The position numbers were made by a program, and so were the translations under genes. A DNA stretch of 64,000 bases from Linyphia triangularis (Eukaryota; Arthropoda; Arachnida; Araneae; Linyphiidae): contig OZ021724.1 in the NCBI GenBank assembly GCA_963978545.1, positions 99,059,792 through 99,123,791 on the forward strand. Direction: 5' to 3'. Numbering within the stretch: the first letter of the stretch is position 1; the number at the start of each line of letters is the position of its first letter. Shown in pieces: positions 57,000-64,000 of the stretch. Below the pieces are notes generated by a model. The model searched no databases. It was not told where the DNA came from and saw only the letters and a list, made by a program, of their open reading frames with translations.

Positions 57000-57755
57000 T
57001 AAATGTTCAGATTGGTTAAGTGGATTTCCCATAGGGCAAGTACCACACGCCGCTTATACTGGTCAGAAAATAAAAAAAATCTGCGGTGCTAAGGATGATC
57101 CGAATATGAAGGCAGTCTTTCAAAGGTATTTTCTTGTCCATCATTCAAGTTTGAAATGTTAGGAAACCCGGAAAATTTTCACCAAGCAGCACGATAAACT
57201 AGAAAAGTCTGTCACAATTCCCATCGTGTCTTCTCATTTTTAAACTAAAAGCAAAACACCATGTGGGCAAGCAAATCATACTTCCCCACATATATTGGCA
57301 ACTAACTAAAGCACGTTCAAAGTTCAAATTTCGTACTTAGGACCTGTTTCCTGGAGACGCCAAAACAGTTGTTCTGAAAGTACTCTTTTGTTCTAGTCTC
57401 AGTTTCCTCATTTAAAGGGGAGGAGGTTTAACAACAATGGCATCACGTGAAACGAAACGCGTTGCCTTGACAACAACCTGGGAGAAATTTATGTCTTGTT
57501 CGGCATAATCATTGAGCACACAACAAAGCATCACGAAGGTCTCGTACGCACAGTTGAAGTACCCGGTGTGAGATACTGTCCGGCATTATTTCAACTTCTC
57601 GAAAAAATATGTCGCACACAAAAGTGCCATTTTAACTCAAAATTCTTCATTTTGAGGACACAGACTGCATGAAATGTTCAGTTGAAACTGTGTTTTTTCC
57701 GATTCAAGCTAATGAAGTTCGGGATTTTGCACAAACAATAATATAATCCATAAAA
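57000..57755. other. Unassigned unique sequence
   Basis: Of average composition; no gene or repeat was recognised. Confidence 0.35.
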
Positions 57756-57759
57756 ATAA

Positions 57760-58560
57760 AGTTTTAAATATGAATCGTTTATATGCATCGCCAATTTTTA
57801 TATTCATTGACAAAGCCCCGTTTCTGTTGCCAGCGTGTGCTTGGTTTTGGCATCTTATTTTAAATATTAAAAATATCTCTATCTGCAAAATATGCGGTAA
57901 ACTACTTGTTCATTAACACTCAATTACTGTCGTCAAAAAACTTACGCCCTTGCTGTCATCGTATCTGTGAGATACGTGCTATAAATTTTACATTATATTT
58001 GCTTTTTATATTATTATTCTAGAGAAAAATTGTAAATAAGTTCTTAGTTAATAAATAGATAAGAAGCAAACCTTCTTTTACCTATTTATTAATTAAGAAC
58101 ATACAAAAGATACGTCCCACCATCTTACGGCCGCACTTGCAATGAGAGAAAAAAGTCCGTATGTATATCTCACAGATACAAGAACAGCAATCGAGTGTTA
58201 AAAATGAATGCGAACTCATAATCTCGCATCCAAATATCTTTTATTTATTCTGATTAAAAAATTTTGTTATTTATTTATTAAACTAAATTTGGCAACAGGA
58301 AAAAGTTTCTTCGACGATCGCTTAAATGCTATTTCACCGAGATTGGATGACGGCAAGTTGGTTTATTAATATTCAGTAGGAGTGATCTTTTAGTGACAGT
58401 AACAGTCGCCAAAATTTAATAGAATGCATTGCCATTGAATCTATCTGTCAAATTTCAGCTCGATTGGATGACGGCAAGGGGGTTAATTAGGCCACCGCAA
58501 ATTTCCCACCATTGACACACAAAATCGAAGTTAATATAAAGGATTTAAAAATGAAAAATG
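57760..58560. repeat. Family D repeat, interrupted
   Basis: This is the most complete family D copy, from the TTTATATGCATCGCCAATTT block to CAAAATCGAAGTTAATATAAAGG. It is split by the TTAACACTC MITE at 57915-58202. Confidence 0.6.
57915..58202. mobile_element. TTAA-ended MITE, TTAACACTC termini
   Basis: TTAACACTCAATTACTG at the left and CAGCAATCGAGTGTTAA at the right are inverted. ATCTGTGAGATACGT and inner ATCTCACAGATAC are also inverted. Confidence 0.65.
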
Positions 58561-58917
58561 TTGGTCTCTATTGTAATGAAGATCGGGCATTATCTACTTG
58601 TTTGTACTTCTCCCCACTTGATAAATATCTGTAACAGCTGAAATATTGGTTAGATTTTTAAAATAAAATATGAATTTTATATACCTGTTCGGTTCCCCAC
58701 CGATTGTCATTTGACCGATTAAGATCGAAACTTGGGTTTTGTGCCCTTACAATACGGGGCTCTTGAAATCCTGCTGGACATTCATGGTGCTCTTAATTAT
58801 TCCAGTTTTGTTTTGGCCTTCATGTAGCCTCTTGATAAATCCAATACAGCCCTCGAGTGTCCAAAGTGTTAAATGTCTGTATTGTAGAGAAAGTTACACT
58901 CACACATGGAGTTTTAA

Positions 58918-59486
58918 TAATAGTCCCAGAGGTGACTGCAATGTTTGGACCTCATCGAACATCATTCTGAATTTTTTATAGAAATTGGAGAAAAGCGAGT
59001 AGATTACGGATCCACTGGTCTGCCGTTGCAAAAATGGCCGAAACTGATCAAAAATCGACTTGGATTGAGTTGAACTAAAATCCGATTACCAAATATGTCA
59101 TAACTTGCCAAAAAGAGAACTTACTTTTTCATCTGGGAACCCACTGCATTTTGATTTTCAATGAGAAAAAGCGCAAACGATTTCTGATCTGTGAAAGATG
59201 CGAGTAAGCCATAGCCACACATCCGAATCGTCTGCAGCCTTCTGAATTGAAAATTAATGGGTGAGGGTTACCAAAAAAAAAAAAAAAATGCTCATTATTC
59301 GGCAAGTTATGGCGCACTTGGCAATTGGATTTAGTTCAACTTATTAAAAGTCGATTTTGACTAATTTCGGCTATTTTTGGCACGGCAGACCATTCGTAAT
59401 CTACTCACTTTTCTCCAATTTCTATAAAAAATTCAGAATGATGTTCGATGGGGTACAAAAATTGCAGTCGCCTCTCAGTCTATAAC
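58918..59486. mobile_element. Family F foldback element
   Basis: AGTCCCAGAGGTGACTGCAA at the left and TTGCAGTCGCCTCTCAGTCT at the right are inverted termini. The inner arms (GAGTAGATTACGGATCCACTG and its inverse) are about 200 bases long. Confidence 0.75.
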
Positions 59487-59504
59487 CTCTTATTTAGGAA
59501 TCGG

Positions 59505-59949
59505 GTCTTAAGACTAAGTTCTAGTAAGGAAGTAAGGATCCTTCCCTATACTCGCTATGTTACAATCTTCTATCCCAGTGCATTTAGATACTACTTTGTA
59601 GAAAACTTTGAAATTTGGCGCGTAGGTACGAAAAAGATCACTTAATGAAATGACGTAAATTAAAAACTCGAAAATAGTGTCTTAATATATTTGATTTTAT
59701 ATTCGAAATCCTTACAGCAATGCATATGAAGTCGCTCCACTTGGTTTTGTCTATTGCTATTTTGATTTTCATTTATAATAGATAGACAATAAATGAAAAC
59801 AATTTATGTCATTTCATTAAGTGATCTTTTTTTCGTAGCTACTCACCAAATTTTAAGTGTTTATAGAAAGTAGTTTCTAAATGCACTGGGCTAGAAGACT
59901 GTAACATAGCGAGTATAGGGAATGATCCTTACTAGAACTTCTTCTTAAA
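59505..59949. mobile_element. MITE family M1, intact
   Basis: TTAAGACTAAGTTCTAGTAAG at the left and CTTACTAGAACTTCTTCTTAA at the right, with TTAA on both sides. It is the cleanest copy of the family in the window. Confidence 0.75.
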
Positions 59950-60049
59950 TCAGTGATCTTACGATTTACCAGCTTTGTTAGTACCCTACGCAGTTATATA
60001 AGAAACCTAAAGGAATAGATAAATGGAAAATGACGTTAGAGATTCCGCA

Positions 60050-60970
60050 TAACACCCATTGTCGTCCAAAAGTTCAAACCATTCATTTTTTTTTTTATCT
60101 CCCTTTAAAATTCTATCTCTTTCAAACGTCAAGTCATCCCCCCTCGTCTTGGGAAAACCTCTTGTCAGTCGTCACACCCCATCATCTTGCAACAGAGAAA
60201 AAGAAGCTAGCAACTCGTCTTAAAAATAGAATCCCCCCCTGCCGCCCCACCTCCCATACTCTCTAACAGAGAAAAAGAGAAGAAAGATGCTGCTGCATCC
60301 AGATCTAGCGTGCATGGGGCTGTCGCGTGCGAGCTAAACTACAACCCCCCCCCCCTCTCCACTTCTTCCTCGTGAGGGTGTGTCCCCGATCTCCAGATTC
60401 CAGATCGATTCGGACACATCCCTACCCTCCCGAATTGCAGACGATTGATCTTTTCCACTCTCTCTCTCCCACTCAAGCGTTGGTCAGTGATGGAACTGAT
60501 GGTGGTCCCTGTTCTGTCGTGCCAGCTGCAAGCGCTATTTGACTTCTCTCCCCCCCCCTTACACTATCTAACCTTGTGTGCTTGTCAAAGCCTGTGCATA
60601 ATTTAAATTGTAAACAAAGAAGTGTTGTACTTGTTCCAAAAATGTTCCACTTCTAATTTAAGTGTCGGATTCATAGTAACGGAACGCTCGTCTTTTTTGT
60701 AGCAGCATTGCCTGCTCTGCTTTCTGTTTCAAACAAAATGAGAAGAGTCGACGTGGTTAGCAATTGCGACGTATAGTTTCGTGTAGGTTGTTGGGTGGCC
60801 TAAAAAAGTTTTCTGGATTTTCTTTCATTAGAAACGCAATGCGTTTTGTTTATCCTTTGAAAGACCTTCCGGAAGGCATTTCTCATCTCAACTTTGAAAT
60901 TCAATCTGTTGTCGATAGTTCAGGTCTGCTGTCATTAGTTAAAAGGCCAAAAATCAAAAACATTTAAATG
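60050..60970 (+). other. CpG- and pyrimidine-rich unique stretch
   Basis: Composition changes sharply to C/T-rich with CpG, and no repeat match was seen. An open frame of about 65 codons ends at 60967 (containing FVYPLKDLPEGISHLNFEIQ). It lacks a good start, though an acceptor-like TTTTCTTTCATTAG precedes part of it. It could be a promoter or 5' exon region of an unrecognised gene. The product is unknown. Confidence 0.25.
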
Positions 60971-61071
60971 CATATTTTGACACTTTCTGATTCGTCCTTT
61001 GAAAAAAATATTATTATTTCGTTGAATGGCTCAAGTTATTAGGTCACACAAACCTAAACAACCGTAAAAAA

Positions 61072-61792
61072 ACTAGGATTGTGGATAATCGCACAACTTT
61101 CATTACACTATAATACTGACGTGAATTTGTGTCATTTAACATATTTATATCTGCACTATTTGCTTACAAAAAATAGTCAGTTTGGCACACACACACACAA
61201 AAAACGCCAAAATGGTGATTTTGGCGATATACTTATAGATAGTTCTTATATTATCCTTTCTTGTAAGTGAAACTGAGGAGAGATGAAAAAACGATCGCTG
61301 ATGAGGTATGCTCATGGAAAGAGAACTCTGTGTTAAAGGCATTCGTTTTTCAACTTTTTACGCCATTAAAGCATTTTTACGGGAATTTCGGAGGTGGGGA
61401 TGTTTAGAACACCTTAAGAGGCATTACCACGGCGATTTTGGACAAAATCGTTAGAGCCGTTTTTTAGGCATTACTGAAAAACATAATTGTTTTCAATGGC
61501 GGCTACCCTATGTGCATGCGCGATTTTTTACTAAACCCTTAATGGTAGGTCCTTGTGCCATCACCAATCCTCACACCAAATTTGAACATCGTAGGTCACT
61601 TTGTTCGGGCGTTACGCTGACCTCGTACACACATACACACAGATATATATTTTTTCTAGTTCACCATTTTGAAATCAAGATGTTCCAAAACGGGAAAAAC
61701 TGCACACAAAAAAAAAAAAAAAAAAAACCGAAAACCTTTTTTTGACCGAATGCTGTATTTTTATTACCCTTTGTATACATATGGGTAGTTGA
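61072..61792 (-). mobile_element. Family E element
   Basis: A minus-oriented copy from ACTAGGATTGTGGATAATCGC to GGGTAGTTGAAAGTAAAAA. It carries CA-rich and A-rich low-complexity stretches. Confidence 0.65.
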
Positions 61793-61999
61793 AAGTAAAA
61801 ATACGTCATTTCAAAGGACGAACGCAAAGCGTCAAAATTTATCATTTGAAATTTTTTGGATTTAGGGTTTTTTAACTTATGACGGCAAAGGTATTGTTGC
61901 GATACAGTGTAAATTCTCAACAATGAAACAAAAACAAATGCATAATAATGTCTTGATATCATAAAAATCATTGTGGCCATTTTTTTTCCCATCCCCCTT

Positions 62000-62290
62000 T
62001 TTACGAATTCTTCACGTTACCAACCACGTCTGTGTGGTCATAGCCTTAAAAGACAAGAGTTATTATTTACCCCATTCCTTCATTCGAGTCGCTTTCTAAA
62101 TGGAATGTGAGCAAATCTCTTCTGAGGAAGGTTTTGAAAGGGGCGGTTCAACCGTGTTGGGACATTAGCCAAGGGAACGCCGCCGCCCTGTATTTAGAGA
62201 GGGCGCCGCTTTCTCGTTCCATTTCGTGGTCATTCCCACCCACGCATTTCTGGAAACGAACAGTGGCGTAAGTCAGATATTTCGATTTTC
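62000..62290 (+). other. GC-richer unique stretch ending in a donor-like site
   Basis: GGAACGCCGCCGCCCTGTAT and GAGAGGGCGCCGCTTTCTCG stand out from the AT-rich surroundings. ACAGTGGC|GTAAGT near 62265 would be a good splice donor. There is no clear open frame. It may be a non-coding first exon, but this is speculative. Confidence 0.2.
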
Positions 62291-62431
62291 TACGATTGAA
62301 ACCTTAACATTTGATTGGTATGTAAAAGAACGCTACCACTTTCTGTTCGTTTTAAGCATTTGATATTCCACGGCTTAATTTCAGTAAGTTTTGTATACTG
62401 GAATTCTGATTTTAAAATTGCATTAAGCTTT

Positions 62432-63092
62432 ATAGTCCGAGAGGCGACTGCAATTTTTGGACCCCATCGAACATCATTCTGAATTTTGTATAGAAATTGG
62501 AGAAAAGTGAGTAGATTAGGAATCCACTGGTCTGCCGTGGCAAAAATGGCCGAAACTGATCAAAAATCGACTTGGAATGAGTTGAACTAAAATCCGATTG
62601 CCAAATATGTCATAACTTGCCAAAAATAGAACAAACTTATTCGTCTGGCAACCGACTTCATTTTCAATGAGAAAAAGCGCAAACGATTTCTGATCTTTGG
62701 CTCGGAAGTCTAATATCTTTTAAAAGTAAGCCAAATTGGCGACATCAGTTACGTCATAAGTGACGTGATATTTTTTGCCAACTTGGCTCCCTTTTAATAG
62801 ATGCAAGTAGCCCGTCGCCAGATATCTGAATCGTCTGCAACCTTCTTAATTGAAAATTAAAGAGTGAGGGTTACCAAATAAAAAAAAAAAATGCTCATTA
62901 TTTGGCAAGTTATGGCGCATTTGGCAATTGGATTTATTTCAACTTATTAAAAGTCAATTTTTGACAAGTTTCGGCCATTTTTGCCACGGCAGACCAGTGG
63001 ATTCGTAATCTACTCACTTTATTCTAATTTCTATAAAAAATTCAGAATGATGTTCGATGGGGTCCAAAAATTGCAGTCGCCTCTCAGTCTAT
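62432..63092. mobile_element. Family F foldback element, intact
   Basis: AGTCCGAGAGGCGACTGCAA at the left and TTGCAGTCGCCTCTCAGTCT at the right are inverted, with TA-rich flanks. Arms of roughly 200 bases can fold on each other. The centre has GCGACATCAGTTACGTCATAAG. It is the best copy of the family. Confidence 0.8.
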
Positions 63093-63472
63093 TATTTTCA
63101 ATTCCCTGTTCGTCATAACAATTGAAAATGCTCCGTTCGTACACTAGGCTATATTTTGAATACTTTGACTACTCTTGTATCGCTTTATCATACTAAGAAT
63201 AATTTTTGTTGAAAATTTTATTGGTTTTGCAAGGAGATTTACCCCAAGATCACGTTTTGTGCAGTGTGTTCTAGTTGGACTGCAACGTCCTAAATGACAA
63301 CGTTTTAAAAATGTCTTATAAAGTTTACTTAACTATTTAAAGTAAGTTATTTTACTCTAATGACTTAAATACCATGTCTTGTGAGGTATTTCATAAAAAT
63401 AATGCCATTTCACAGTATTCTTCCTCTGAATTACAAGTTTTGATCCAGTGTATAAAGCACCTTTTAAACTAA

Positions 63473-64000
63473 GGGGTGTGGAACATCGCACAACTTTCAA
63501 TTATACAATAATACTGATGTCAATTTGTGTCATTTACCGTTTTTATATTTTCATCATTCATTTAGAAAAAATGGTCAGCTAAGCGATATTTTTCTTCCAT
63601 AAACTTCGCCAAATATATGATTTTGTAGATATACTTTTCAATAATTCTTATATTATTCTTTCTTATAAGTGAAACTGAGGAGAGGAGAAAAAGGATCTTT
63701 GGTGAGGAATGCTCAAGGAAATAGAATTCTGTTTTCGTTTTTCAACTTTTTACGCCATTAAAGCATTTTTACGAGAATTTCGGTGGTGGGGATGTTTAGA
63801 ATACCTCAAAAGGCATTAACACAGCGATTTTGGACAAAATCATTAGAGCCGTTTTTTTAGAAATTATTGAAAAACGTGATTTTTTCAATGGCGGCTACCT
63901 TATGCACAAGCGCGATTTCGACGAAAACCTTAATAGTAGTTCCTTGTGCCATCACCAACCCACACACCAAATTTGAACATTGTAGGTCAATTTGTTCGGG
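63473..64000 (-). mobile_element. Family E element, cut by the window edge
   Basis: It starts CTAAGGGGTGTGGAACATCGC in minus orientation and carries the family blocks up to the right edge. Confidence 0.65.

Overview
This window is AT-rich animal nuclear DNA, not bacterial. It has long introns with GT-AG junctions, and most of it is transposable elements. The one host gene recognised from its product is the 5' third of the DNA polymerase alpha catalytic subunit gene (POLA1). It lies on the minus strand, and 13 coding exons can be followed from the start codon at 30121 down to 3089, with every splice phase agreeing. The rest of the gene lies beyond the left edge. The protein is animal-type. The repeat content (tRNA-headed SINEs ending in CAACCAACC, a Gypsy element with a TGGTGTCAGAAGTGG primer site, many hAT-like and TTAA-flanked elements) suggests an arthropod, possibly an arachnid. 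That last step is inference.

Layout. From 1 to 30121 is POLA1 with transposon-filled introns: a 2.3 kb hAT-like element carrying a BED-finger transposase remnant (536-2882), a solo LTR nested in a TTAA-ended MITE (4022-5220), several CAGGG-ended elements with 5- or 6-bp target duplications, an 8-bp-TSD element, and LINE 3' fragments (17150-17500 and 25400-25738). From 30122 to 30691 is the upstream region of POLA1, with a perfect CRE (TGACGTCA). From 30692 to 64000 is mostly mobile DNA: two copies of one Gypsy-type family (32350-36053, decayed; 44773-47715, nearly fresh), an RNase H-type LINE end (41147-42180), a Tigger/pogo-like deletion derivative, two SINE families, three MITE families with long inverted repeats, and two large expanded microsatellites. 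A possible first exon of an unidentified plus-strand gene lies at 50259-50430, and CpG-richer unique stretches lie at 60050-60970 and 62000-62290.

How it fits together. The polymerase exons are small (19 to 254 nt) and intact, with no stop or frameshift, so the gene looks functional despite heavy intron invasion. The mobile elements are strongly nested: LTR in MITE, MITE in MITE, SINE in MITE, hAT element in Gypsy. This gives a relative insertion history. The most unusual item is the Gypsy family. Both copies lack reverse transcriptase, RNase H and the integrase core, with the 3' side of the gap at the same place, yet they keep gag, protease and the integrase C-terminus. One copy has LTRs that differ at one base in about 148, which suggests that this shortened form was itself mobilised.
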